NCBI RefSeq assembly: GCF_000336575.1
Contig: NZ_AOPO01000002.1
Span: 372,006 to 436,005 of the forward strand
DNA length: 64,000 nucleotides
Direction: 5' to 3'
From: Vreelandella titanicae BH1
Lineage (GTDB): Bacteria > Pseudomonadota > Gammaproteobacteria > Pseudomonadales > Halomonadaceae
Below, piece by piece: positions 37,157 through 44,195 of the stretch; position 1 is the first letter of the stretch; each line of letters starts with the position of its first letter. Both the position numbers and the translations under genes were made by a program. The notes beneath the pieces are model-generated. The model searched no databases. It was given only the letters and a program-made list of their open reading frames with translations, and was not told the DNA's origin.

Positions 37157-37820
37157 CAGCGGCGGTGATTGTGTAGCGCTGTGTGTTCAACACCTGGTAA
37201 AAGTCGGGGTTACAATAGGTGGTCGCCCATGCCTCGATGAGCGTTTGCAGCACTTGAATTTGTGGCTCGCTGGCGCTGGGATAATCTTCGGCCACTTCGC
37301 CCGCGTCGTCTTCGGCCTGTACCTGCATGCCTTCTATCACCAGCTCATCGATGTTGGTGGTGAAGTCGGTGGCTTGCGCATGGCGCTTGGTACCGAAATA
37401 AACCGTATCTCCTACTTGCAGCTGGCGCTCTTCGATTAGCTCCTGCAGATCGTCATGGTTGAATATTTCGTCATTGGTCGACCATACGATGTCGGGCGTT
37501 GCGGGCAGATCGCTGACGGCCGCTTCGGCGCGCTCAATAGCGTCATACTGTGCAGCCAGCAAGGCCATCGCTTTTTCAATGTTCCTTTTGGGGCTGCTGC
37601 TGGGCTTAAACCAGGCATCGTCCCAGGGCCAAAAGGCGGGTGGCTGGCCATCCAGTGCCGATTTGCCACCCTGCAGCACATCTTCTGCGATACAGGCATA
37701 GCAGGCCGCGGCCGCTGCTAATTGGCCCTCTGTGTAGCAGTCGTCATGTTCAGCTGTGAAACCCTCTACATTGATTTGGCGAAGACGTTCTTCCAGGGCT
37801 TTGATGATCGCTTTTGACAT
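37131..37820 (-). CDS. Hypothetical phage protein
   Basis: 229 residues, acidic, no recognised domain. It has YTEGQLAAAAACYACIAEDVL, FWPWDDAWFKPSSSPKRNIEKAMALLAAQYDAIERAEA, which is a pattern I associate with small phage proteins of the Ea/GP-type early operons, and a middle EDDAGEVAED stretch. It lies inside the leftward operon, two bases from the HTH gene. Confidence 0.65.
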   Translation of the reverse strand: MSKAIIKALEERLRQINVEGFTAEHDDCYTEGQLAAAAACYACIAEDVLQGGKSALDGQPPAFWPWDDAWFKPSSSPKRNIEKAMALLAAQYDAIERAEAAVSDLPATPDIVWSTNDEIFNHDDLQELIEERQLQVGDTVYFGTKRHAQATDFTTNIDELVIEGMQVQAEDDAGEVAEDYPSASEPQIQVLQTLIEAWATTYCNPDFYQVLNTQRYTITAADVEEASRD

Positions 37821-37821
37821 G

Positions 37822-38091
37822 TCAGTTACCTCCTAGCTGCTTAAATGGGCGTGACAAGGCGTTCATGCTGGTTAAGACGATTGCCTTTCTACGCTCTGCG
37901 GCTTCGTGCGCTTTCGCGTTCAGCTCGGCGAGGTGCGCTTGCATATCCACTTGATCGACGAGTGCCTGCCCGCGTTTGCCCTCGCTATAACGGCGGGAAA
38001 TGGTCGAGACGTGCACGCTGTGGCGTTTTGCTAGCTCGCTGAGCGTTACGCGTTCGCCGGTGGCGGGATCTTTCGTGTATATCGCGCTCAT
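37822..38091 (-). CDS. Small HTH phage protein
   Basis: 89 residues. VTLSELAKRHSVHVSTISRRYSEGKRG is a helix-turn-helix that could bind DNA; the rest is helical (AHLAELNAKAHEAAERRKAIV). The ATG overlaps the stop of the 32-residue upstream gene (ATGA). Confidence 0.7.
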   Translation of the reverse strand: MSAIYTKDPATGERVTLSELAKRHSVHVSTISRRYSEGKRGQALVDQVDMQAHLAELNAKAHEAAERRKAIVLTSMNALSRPFKQLGGN

Positions 38092-38186
38092 GACTGCACC
38101 TCGCTGTCCTCATTTTTTTCGCCGGCGTCGCCCTCTGCTGGCGCTGGCGTTTTGAATATCCGGTCAAACTGTTCGTCAAAATTCAT
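38088..38186 (-). CDS. 32-residue micro-gene in the leftward operon
   Basis: An open frame starting MNFDEQFDRIFKTPAPAEGD and ending in an acidic tail. It has AGAGG seven bases before the ATG at 38186, and its stop overlaps the next gene's start as ATGA. Both points support a real, translationally coupled gene. Function unknown. Confidence 0.6.
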   Translation of the reverse strand: MNFDEQFDRIFKTPAPAEGDAGEKNEDSEVQS

Positions 38187-38195
38187 AGCGGGCCT

Positions 38196-38507
38196 CTACA
38201 TGCCGCCAATAGCGCGCTGGGCGTCTTCGGCGGGGTAGTTGGGGTTGTGATAGCAAAACTCTGAGCGAATCCTGTGGGGGAAGTGATAGCCATCGCAGTA
38301 GCATGTCTGGTACCGCCAGCCGCGCCGATCCGCCCACTTGCCGATGCGCAGCGTGTCGAACTCCCCACAGCTTTTGCAGCGGATGCGGCGTAAATACTCA
38401 GCGGGGTGCTTGGCTTTTACCTGGCGCGCCCCGCACGACCGGCAACGGCAATGGCGGCGGCGATTGCCGACGATGATGCGTTGGCCAAGCCGGTTGAGCA
38501 TGTACAT
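38196..38507 (-). CDS. Zinc-ribbon phage protein
   Basis: 103 residues. HCRCRSCGARQ and RIRCKSCGEFDTLRIG give two CxxC pairs of a zinc ribbon; CYCDGYHFPHR and CYHNP add Cys/His near the C-terminus. Probably a nucleic-acid- or protein-binding regulator. It follows the 107-residue gene in the leftward operon. Confidence 0.7.
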   Translation of the reverse strand: MYMLNRLGQRIIVGNRRRHCRCRSCGARQVKAKHPAEYLRRIRCKSCGEFDTLRIGKWADRRGWRYQTCYCDGYHFPHRIRSEFCYHNPNYPAEDAQRAIGGM

Positions 38508-38519
38508 ACGCCAGCCCCC

Positions 38520-38843
38520 TCAAAACTGAACCAACTGCTGAAACGGCACAGTGTCGGGCATGGCCAGCTGTGTCGGTGAGGTGGCGTCGGTTTCTAACGC
38601 GGGAGCAGCGGGGCGCATGCCTGGGCAGTGCTCCTCCGCGATGCCTTTGTAATCCGGTTGGCCGGTGCGCTTTTCCAGCGGTACACCACGGGCCTCCTCG
38701 GCGGCCCATATCGCCGCATCCGTGCAGTAGCTAACCAGCCATTCGGATTGTTCTTCCTCTTCGCGTTGGGAGAGCTGGCCCAGGACAGCTATCGAGATAA
38801 GCATGATGGCCACCCATAGGGCTTTAGCGGCGTGGTTGCTCAT
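38520..38843 (-). CDS. Small phage protein with N-terminal membrane helix
   Basis: 107 residues. Residues 6-24 (AKALWVAIMLISIAVLGQL) are a single membrane segment or uncleaved signal, followed by an acidic run (REEEEQSE) and a soluble part with two Cys. Function unknown. It overlaps its neighbour by four bases. Confidence 0.65.
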   Translation of the reverse strand: MSNHAAKALWVAIMLISIAVLGQLSQREEEEQSEWLVSYCTDAAIWAAEEARGVPLEKRTGQPDYKGIAEEHCPGMRPAAPALETDATSPTQLAMPDTVPFQQLVQF

Positions 38844-39157
38844 ACGGCACCGCCTTGGCTGTCATGGAGCAGCTGCTGCAGGTGGTCGTGAATGGCGCTG
38901 ATCTCGCGTTGTGCCGTTTCAGGGCGGCTGTAGTAGCACTCGAACTTGCGGTGGCTTTCGTGCTGAGCATTGCGATGCGCCAGCCACGTTTGGCAGAAGA
39001 TGCCGTGTTGGCAGGTTTCCAGCAGCACCGCATATTTGCGCTGCAGGTTGATGGCAAGCGCCAGCTCCTGGCAGGGCATCAACGTGAATAGGAACGCAGT
39101 GTTGATGCTATTGGCCTGCAGGGTGTCTATAACGGGTTTGGGGTTATGGAGATTCAT
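38840..39157 (-). CDS. Hypothetical phage protein
   Basis: 105 residues without a recognised domain. CQELALAINLQRKYAVLLETC and ETAQREISAIHDHLQQLLHD look helical. It overlaps both neighbours by four bases, which supports it being real. Confidence 0.65.
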   Translation of the reverse strand: MNLHNPKPVIDTLQANSINTAFLFTLMPCQELALAINLQRKYAVLLETCQHGIFCQTWLAHRNAQHESHRKFECYYSRPETAQREISAIHDHLQQLLHDSQGGAV

Positions 39158-39540
39158 GCGAATACCCTCCCCACATCACGGCGTGACACAGTACGGCTGG
39201 CGCTGACCTGTTGGCGCGTGCGCATGGGAGGGCGGTGGCGCATGGCCTCTGCGTCTGGGTTGATACCGCTGATCAGCAGTGCGATCAGTAGGGGAGCGAT
39301 CCAGCCACGGCGCATGGCCTCGGCAACGGCGCCTGCGGCTTTGAAGACGCCCAGTTTGTGGTAACCCTTCTTAAGACTGCCACGCACAGTTTCAGGTGAG
39401 CGACCGGTGGCCTTGGCAATCTCTTTGTAGGTGTTGCCCGCTGCCAGCAGCATCATGTCGACCGCTTCGGTGCGGGTTAGGCCCAGGCTGCCGCGTTCTG
39501 GGTTGATTCGTGCTTGCCAGTTTCCTTGTGTGATTTGCAT
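39154..39540 (-). CDS. LuxR-type HTH protein with membrane segment, first gene of PL operon
   Basis: 128 residues. LGLTRTEAVDMMLLAAGNTYKEIAKATGRSPETVRGSLKKGYHKLGV is a LuxR/GerE-like HTH (the usual LTxRE...GxxxKEIA...TVxxHxxxxxxKL pattern). It is followed by a hydrophobic stretch GWIAPLLIALLISGI and a basic C-terminus. As the first gene after PL it may be an early regulator, but no sensor or receiver domain is present. Confidence 0.7.
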   Translation of the reverse strand: MQITQGNWQARINPERGSLGLTRTEAVDMMLLAAGNTYKEIAKATGRSPETVRGSLKKGYHKLGVFKAAGAVAEAMRRGWIAPLLIALLISGINPDAEAMRHRPPMRTRQQVSASRTVSRRDVGRVFA

Positions 39541-39551
39541 CTCATTGGCCC

Positions 39552-39615
39552 TTGCCTATATATCGATGCCTCAAATATAGGCAAACACATATTAATGGTC
39601 AATAGGTATTCCTAT
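39552..39615 (-). promoter_or_regulatory. PL-like promoter and operators
   Basis: On the minus strand: TTGACC (39602-39597), 17 bases, TATATT (39579-39574). The 14-mer ATAGGTATTCCTAT (39602-39615) touches the -35 and occurs identically between cI and cro. TATAGGCAA (39576-39584) covers the -10 and its inverse TTGCCTATA (39552-39560) lies downstream. These repeated half sites fit repressor control of the leftward operon. Confidence 0.75.
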
Positions 39616-39631
39616 ATTTTGTTTTTGAGCA

Positions 39632-39657
39632 CAAAAAAACCCGCCTCTAGGGCGGGT
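39632..39657 (-). terminator. Terminator of the cI-helicase operon
   Basis: ACCCGCC (39639-39645) pairs with GGCGGGT (39651-39657); on the minus strand TTTTTTTGTGC follows. It lies after the gene at 39693 and before PL, separating the immunity operon from the leftward early operon. Confidence 0.85.
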
Positions 39658-39692
39658 GGGAGCCTTGCTGTCCGGCTTAGATCGTATGAAAA

Positions 39693-40097
39693 CTAAGCTA
39701 CTAGCCTTAAATGAGTACTAAGCATAGCTTGAATTTCTTTTGGCAAAGTAAGAATAAAATCTTGGCGTCTGCTTGGGTCAAGTAAGTTTATAATTTTCTG
39801 TGCTGCTTCCTTTAGAGCTGCTTTACGTGTCCACTGTGTTTTGTAGGAACTTCCTTGAATTTTTTGTGAAACCGAATTCAGATAACCATCTGTACAATAT
39901 AAATATTTTGTGGATATTTTAGTACCATCTTCATCTATGAAAGTAGCCTCAAGCACAAGACAATCTCTGTTTTTTCGCATGGATATGCTTGTGTATTCGC
40001 TGTTGTGAATAGCTTCAGAAATTTCAGATGGCTGAATGCCCTTGAACATGTATAGCGATAACAGTTTGTCAGTGGCAATTTTTACTTCGTTGGTCAT
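39693..40097 (-). CDS. Unknown protein paired with the cI-linked helicase
   Basis: 134 residues, no recognised domain. The middle (SISMRKNRDCLVLEATFIDEDGTKISTKYLYC) looks like a beta-rich domain, the C-terminus is helical. Its start overlaps the helicase stop by four bases, so the two are coexpressed. The base composition is visibly A+T-richer than the phage structural genes. It is followed by a terminator. It is probably a partner of the helicase. Confidence 0.65.
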   Translation of the reverse strand: MTNEVKIATDKLLSLYMFKGIQPSEISEAIHNSEYTSISMRKNRDCLVLEATFIDEDGTKISTKYLYCTDGYLNSVSQKIQGSSYKTQWTRKAALKEAAQKIINLLDPSRRQDFILTLPKEIQAMLSTHLRLVA

Positions 40098-41950
40098 TTG
40101 AGCATTCTCCGTATTTCTTCTGCAACCACTGCAACATCGTCGAGCGACGCCAGCAGCAGGTTATTGTCGCGATTGGCTACAGGGCCAAATTTATTAGCTA
40201 GTTTAGCATTGAAATAAATGGCCAGCACTGCATCGTTGGTTGAATTGGGCTTTGCATAAGGGATTAATCTCGCGAACTTAGCGTATAGTTCAGTTCCCTT
40301 TTCATCCAGGCCTGCATCAGAAAGTATATTAGTGGCTTCTTCAGCCGCTTTCTGTTTCAGAAGCTGACGTAAAGCTTTACGTGCTTGATCGGGTCTTTTT
40401 CGGATAAGTGCTTCATCAATATCTGCGCTTGCTCTCTGTTTTTCCTTTTCCCTGAATCTAGCTGCTATCTCATTTATATCATCTTCGTTAAAAGAGCCAC
40501 TTTTTCGTAGCTCTTCTACCTTCGTATCTATATTTTTTTGTATTTGGTCGCGCTTTTCCGCAAAAAGCTTATTGAAATCTAAATCTTCTAGGTATGATTC
40601 TTGCCCACTAACATAACTGTCTGATGAGGTGATATCTGCTAAATAGGTTTCCCTTTTCTCAAAGGATTCGCTTAAGTCAGTATAGTCAACTATTCTAGTC
40701 TTTTTTGATCTTGTAACTTCTTTTTGAAAAGATATCCATAAATCATCTAGGCCTGTTTCTTCATGGTAGATAACTAAAGCGTTGTTATCTATTTCATGAG
40801 CAGTAATTTCATCTTCGGGTATGGCGCGGAGAACCCTACCAACTACTTGGGCGAAAGCATTTTGACTCTTGTAGGGCCGGAAAATCGCTAAAATACTTAG
40901 GTATTTATGATCATATCCTTCCATTAGCATATTTACTGACACAACTACATGACATTGATGTGAATCAATTAATCTGAAGTTCTCAGCTATATCCTCTGGT
41001 TCCATCTTGCTGTGAATCAGAACTGCATTCACACCACACTCTTCATACATCGCTAATAGCTCTTCAGCATGCGATATACTACACCCAACAGCTAATATTT
41101 TATGCGGTACACTAGGGGATGTTGCCTTTAATTCTTTCAATTTCAATAAGCTATGATCGACGATCTCTTTAGAGCAGCGGGCAGATAAAGCTATGCTTTT
41201 TTCAACCCACTCTTTTTCTTTGTATTTTAAAACCTCTTCCTTAGTAAGCTTCTTGCCAGGCAATTCCGGTGTAGTGAAGAATAGATCTTCTGAATTTAAA
41301 GTATCTTTTCTTAACCATTTAATATATTTAGATCTCATCGCTTCAGAAAGAGGCGTCTCATGGATTCTATCTCCTGGTATTTCTTGACCATCTCCCCTAT
41401 AAGGTGTGCCGGTTACATGAAGCTTTTTTGCTGTTTTGAAGTAGTCTAGCACTTCTCTCCAAGTGCTTGCGGGTGCATGGTGTGCCTCATCGACTATCAC
41501 CATGTCAAAGAAGTCTGGAGGAACACGATTTAGCAGTCCAGTAGACCTGGATGATCCTAGTTTTTGAATATTTGAATAAACAAAATTACTTTGCTCTAGG
41601 TGCTCTAATGAGATGCTTGGAGTGAATTCACTGACGATAGGGATATGGTTGGAATCGAATAACACGTCATGGTTTATCCAAAAATTGTCATATAGTGCTT
41701 CTTGCGTTTTTTGTATGCTTTGCTTTGTAACTAAGCCAGGAGCTATTATAAGCACTCTGCCTTTGCTAGTGCCGAAAGGTGCAATCGATACTAGTCCACT
41801 TTTCCCCGTACCAGTTGGTAAAACGACAAGTGCCTCCCCACTGGGTGACTTAGCAAAGTAATCCCTGATTTTAAGATAAGCTTCAATCTGTGGTGTGCGT
41901 AATTTGTTGTTAGTCTCTATGTTTACTGGAGTGTCAAAAAAGTATCCCAT
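40094..41950 (-). CDS. DEAH-box SF2 helicase, candidate prophage defence gene
   Basis: 618 residues from ATG 41950 (MGYFFDTPVNIE), with AAGG eight bases upstream; a GTG nine bases earlier is possible. Motif I is LPTGTGKS (45-51), motif II VDEAH (153-157), motif III VTGTPYR (179-184), motif VI QVVGRVLR (368-375). The layout resembles RadD or the helicase part of type III restriction enzymes. Residues 380-618 are charged and helical, with no nuclease motif I can recognise. The gene is A+T-rich and lies 51 bases downstream of cI on the same strand, so it is likely expressed in the lysogen. Defence or superinfection exclusion is inference. Confidence 0.8.
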   Translation of the reverse strand: MGYFFDTPVNIETNNKLRTPQIEAYLKIRDYFAKSPSGEALVVLPTGTGKSGLVSIAPFGTSKGRVLIIAPGLVTKQSIQKTQEALYDNFWINHDVLFDSNHIPIVSEFTPSISLEHLEQSNFVYSNIQKLGSSRSTGLLNRVPPDFFDMVIVDEAHHAPASTWREVLDYFKTAKKLHVTGTPYRGDGQEIPGDRIHETPLSEAMRSKYIKWLRKDTLNSEDLFFTTPELPGKKLTKEEVLKYKEKEWVEKSIALSARCSKEIVDHSLLKLKELKATSPSVPHKILAVGCSISHAEELLAMYEECGVNAVLIHSKMEPEDIAENFRLIDSHQCHVVVSVNMLMEGYDHKYLSILAIFRPYKSQNAFAQVVGRVLRAIPEDEITAHEIDNNALVIYHEETGLDDLWISFQKEVTRSKKTRIVDYTDLSESFEKRETYLADITSSDSYVSGQESYLEDLDFNKLFAEKRDQIQKNIDTKVEELRKSGSFNEDDINEIAARFREKEKQRASADIDEALIRKRPDQARKALRQLLKQKAAEEATNILSDAGLDEKGTELYAKFARLIPYAKPNSTNDAVLAIYFNAKLANKFGPVANRDNNLLLASLDDVAVVAEEIRRMLK

Positions 41951-42001
41951 GCATACCACCTTGCCAGTTGTGTTTATGATTGAGCGCCATATCCGCTTGC
42001 C

Positions 42002-42691
42002 TTAATTCATCGCCCCGCCACGCCACACGACCTTACCAATAATGGGTACTTGGCATACAGATGCAGAATCGATTAACTCATCGCGGTAAAGCGCTTTGTT
42101 AGGGTTGTCGCTACTTAAGACCCACTCGCCTGAGACGTGTTGGATGAGTCGTTTGATGCTGATGCTGTTATCTGGTCGGCGTATTGCGAAGACCTTACCG
42201 TTCATTGGTGTGGTGCATCCGTGGTCGATCAACACTACATCTCCACTCACGATGTAGGGCTCCATGCTGTCGCCGTCAGCGTAAATGACGCTAAGGCTTT
42301 CCGGCTTAGCTCCGATTTTTGCCAGCCACTCTCTCTTAAAGGCTAGGTCGCCTTTGACTTCAACATGATCATTGAGGTAGCCATGACCGTTTTCACCACG
42401 AGCGCTTAGCTGGGGGATAAGGGCGTAGTCATTAGAGGAAGGAGGCAATGCGACAGCTTGCGACGCTGGACGACCACTAACGGCACCCACCATTTCACCT
42501 TTGCCTGTAGCAAGCCACAAAGCACTGACTCCGAGCTCATGTGCGATCTGAGTGGAAAAGGAGGTCGATTTCGACTTGCCGCGCTCCAAATCGGAAATGC
42601 TGGTTTGCTGAACGCCAATTCTCTTGGCGAGCTCTGCTTGATTGAGGCCAGCAAGTTTCCTGGCTTTTTTAAGGCGGTCTTTGAATTCCAT
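42002..42691 (-). CDS. CI-like prophage repressor (XRE HTH + S24 peptidase)
   Basis: 229 residues. LKKARKLAGLNQAELAKRIGVQQTSISDLERGKS (8-40) is the XRE HTH. The LexA-like C-terminal domain has Ser142 in YADGDSMEPYI and Lys180 in ISIKRLIQ, the catalytic dyad. At the expected self-cleavage region the sequence is LSARGENGHG: Ala-Arg-Gly, not a plain Ala-Gly. The ATG lies six bases after a -10 box, so its mRNA may be leaderless. It should repress PL and PR. Confidence 0.9.
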   Translation of the reverse strand: MEFKDRLKKARKLAGLNQAELAKRIGVQQTSISDLERGKSKSTSFSTQIAHELGVSALWLATGKGEMVGAVSGRPASQAVALPPSSNDYALIPQLSARGENGHGYLNDHVEVKGDLAFKREWLAKIGAKPESLSVIYADGDSMEPYIVSGDVVLIDHGCTTPMNGKVFAIRRPDNSISIKRLIQHVSGEWVLSSDNPNKALYRDELIDSASVCQVPIIGKVVWRGGAMN

Positions 42692-42697
42692 AATCGA

Positions 42698-42763
42698 TTT
42701 ATATAGGCGAACCCATACGCTTGCAAACAGGTTTGCCCATAACTACTATATAGGTATTCCTAT
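42698..42763. promoter_or_regulatory. Divergent PRM/PR promoters and operators
   Basis: The palindromic hexamer TTGCAA (42721-42726) serves as -35 in both directions. Rightward: 17 bases to TACTAT (42744-42749), toward cro. Leftward: 17 bases to TATAAA (42703-42698), toward cI. Candidate operators are GCAAACAGGTTTGC (42723-42736), ATAGGTATTCCTAT (42750-42763, same 14-mer as at PL) and TATAGGCGA (42702-42710). Confidence 0.8.
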
Positions 42764-42779
42764 TATGGAGCGCTAAAAG

Positions 42780-43016
42780 ATGAGCCAAACCTCTACCTTC
42801 CAGAGTCTGGTGGGTTTCTTCGGCACGCAGATTAAGACAGCTGAGTTACTAAAGGTTGATCAGGCAACTGTTTCCGGGTGGGTTCGTGGCAAGCACGGCA
42901 TGTCTCCTGCAGTTGCTTTGCGAGCAGAAAAGCTGACTAAGGGAAAGTTCACCGCCGCTCAGCTTTGCCCAGCTGTCTTTGTTCAGTTGCCCGCCGAAAA
43001 GGCGGCTTCTCAATGA
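42780..43016 (+). CDS. Cro/YdaS-like antirepressor or early regulator
   Basis: 78 residues. VGFFGTQIKTAELLKVDQATVSGWVRGKHGMSPAVALRAEKLTKGKFTAAQL matches the YdaS/Cro-type HTH, in which the phage Cro often ends with a Ala/Pro-rich tail. Divergent position from cI and the PR promoter make it the functional Cro. GGAG precedes the ATG. Confidence 0.85.
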   Translation: MSQTSTFQSLVGFFGTQIKTAELLKVDQATVSGWVRGKHGMSPAVALRAEKLTKGKFTAAQLCPAVFVQLPAEKAASQ

Positions 43017-43097
43017 TTCCAGTATATGAGCCAGCGCAAAACAGCACAGCCCACGGTACTGGTCTGTTTGGGTGTACAGGTCTTATGAGGTGCAGAC

Positions 43098-43340
43098 ATG
43101 TTTAGAAATACCGATGGAATGCAGCAGTGGCAGCTGGAAATGGAGCTCTCCCATTTGATTGGTTGGCTCATCGCTTCGCGTCAGTCTGCTGAAGAAGCTG
43201 AAGAGCGCGCCCGGCAACATCGTACGGCAGAGGAGGAGGCGCTGGCGCAGATCAGCAAAGTGCGCCAGCGGTTAGGGCTGCCGGATGCACCTATCAATGC
43301 CGGGTTAGATCAATTCGCTGATGAGTCAGAAGAGGGTTGA
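43098..43340 (+). CDS. Small coiled-coil phage protein
   Basis: 80 residues. SAEEAEERARQHRTAEEEALAQISKVRQRLG is a strong helix/coiled coil; the N-terminus (MFRNTDGMQQWQLEMELSHLIGWLI) is more hydrophobic. Its place after cro suggests a CII-like position, but no HTH is visible. Its 3' end overlaps the minus-strand gene at 43310 by 31 bases. Confidence 0.65.
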   Translation: MFRNTDGMQQWQLEMELSHLIGWLIASRQSAEEAEERARQHRTAEEEALAQISKVRQRLGLPDAPINAGLDQFADESEEG

Positions 43341-43741
43341 TGATGGTCTATGTATTCGGAAAGTTCATTGTTTCTCATTACTCCTTTGCAAGCATCCATA
43401 GCTTCCGGGGTGAGCTTGAACTTTGCCAGTTCTTTATGGAGAGACAGCATCAAATCCTGATCACTAAGATCCCTAACTTCCTCAGGTTTCCACTTGTGAA
43501 GGTGGGTAACCATCATCTCAGCAGCAGCTCGACTCGCCAATGGTTCCCAAGGGGTTCCGTATTGCTGACGAATGCTATCCATATAGCAGGCGAAAAGGTA
43601 CCGCTTAAATGCCAGTGGCAGTACCCATTGAGCTATTTCATATGCATCAGTTTCGTTTGTGGAGGCTTCAACTTCTTCTCTGGCTCCTTTTATCAGTTCA
43701 CTCCAAGCCAAACGATAGTTCATGACTTCGATCACGGGCAT
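43310..43741 (-). CDS. Minus-strand cassette protein 1, unknown
   Basis: 143 residues. No known domain; mostly helical, with WVLPLAFKRYLFACYMDSIRQQYGTPWEPLASRAAAEMMVTHLHKW. An AGAAGGA ribosome site precedes the ATG. The 5' flank is nearly identical to that of the unrelated gene at 45114-45392. It is antisense to the early operon and tail-to-tail with the gene at 43098. Confidence 0.65.
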   Translation of the reverse strand: MPVIEVMNYRLAWSELIKGAREEVEASTNETDAYEIAQWVLPLAFKRYLFACYMDSIRQQYGTPWEPLASRAAAEMMVTHLHKWKPEEVRDLSDQDLMLSLHKELAKFKLTPEAMDACKGVMRNNELSEYIDHHQPSSDSSAN

Positions 43742-43819
43742 GTTGTTTTCCTTCTCTGTGGGAGCGGTATTACAGCTACCACCTTAGCGGGCTTAGGCGT
43801 GGCTTTCTATCTGTGGGGT
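43739..43819 (-). repeat. Shared leader repeat, copy A
   Basis: 81 bases starting at the start codon of cassette gene 1 and running upstream of it; 63 positions equal copy B at 45390-45470 without gaps. The core 43781-43810 differs at one base. It includes the AGAAGGAAA ribosome site of the minus-strand gene. On the plus strand it is also open in one frame, with mostly conservative changes. Confidence 0.75.
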
Positions 43820-43828
43820 GCGGTATGA
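43815..43828 (+). repeat. 14-bp direct repeat, left copy
   Basis: GGGGTGCGGTATGA, identical to 44182-44195. At the right copy its ATG starts the gene at 44192. The two copies flank the BssS-like minus-strand gene. Confidence 0.8.
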
Positions 43829-43864
43829 ACCATGAATCCGGCAAGCCATTCAACCATGCGTCAA

Positions 43865-44110
43865 TCAATGTCGTTCAACGCCAGTTCCTTGAGCGTCACT
43901 GCTTTCCAACACATCAATTGCCGCCTGAATTCTCTCTATCAGCTCACGACCTTGAGCTGGTGTCATCGCGAACATTTGTGACTCTTGAGCTTCCTCGCTT
44001 TTCTGCAGCGGGTGACTCAGGAAGTGGAGCTTCAGAGCAATGAGGTCGTATGAGGGTACTGGCCCGATCTGCCAGCCGGCTACAGGAAAAAGTGAGATGT
44101 CATCGGCCAT
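43865..44110 (-). CDS. BssS-family protein
   Basis: 81 residues from ATG 44110 (MADDISLFPVAGWQIG), with AGGA upstream; a longer frame to 44143 has no better site. FPVAGWQIGPVPSYDLIALKLHF and QMFAMTPAQGRELIERIQAAIDVLES align with E. coli BssS (HPLVGWDISTVDSYDALMLRLHY and the C-terminal helix). BssS affects biofilm in E. coli, and family members are frequent in temperate phages. It is antisense to the early operon and flanked by the 14-bp repeats. Confidence 0.75.
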   Translation of the reverse strand: MADDISLFPVAGWQIGPVPSYDLIALKLHFLSHPLQKSEEAQESQMFAMTPAQGRELIERIQAAIDVLESSDAQGTGVERH

Positions 44111-44181
44111 GAGTGTTCCTGATATTGAGATGTGTGAGAGCACTCAATTTAACCTCAGGGCGCTTAATTTGCGAGTTGATG

Positions 44182-44195
44182 GGGGTGCGGTATGA
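44182..44195 (+). repeat. 14-bp direct repeat, right copy
   Basis: GGGGTGCGGTATGA, identical to 43815-43828; it contains the ribosome-site region and start codon of the gene at 44192. A related GGTGCGTTATGA precedes the replication gene at 46221. Confidence 0.8.

Noticed and set aside
43337..44043. Plus-strand frames over the minus-strand cassette gene and BssS-like gene (43337-43828 and 43825-44043)
   Set aside because: They are antisense to better-supported genes and have no convincing start; only the end of the first (the leader repeat) may be a remnant.
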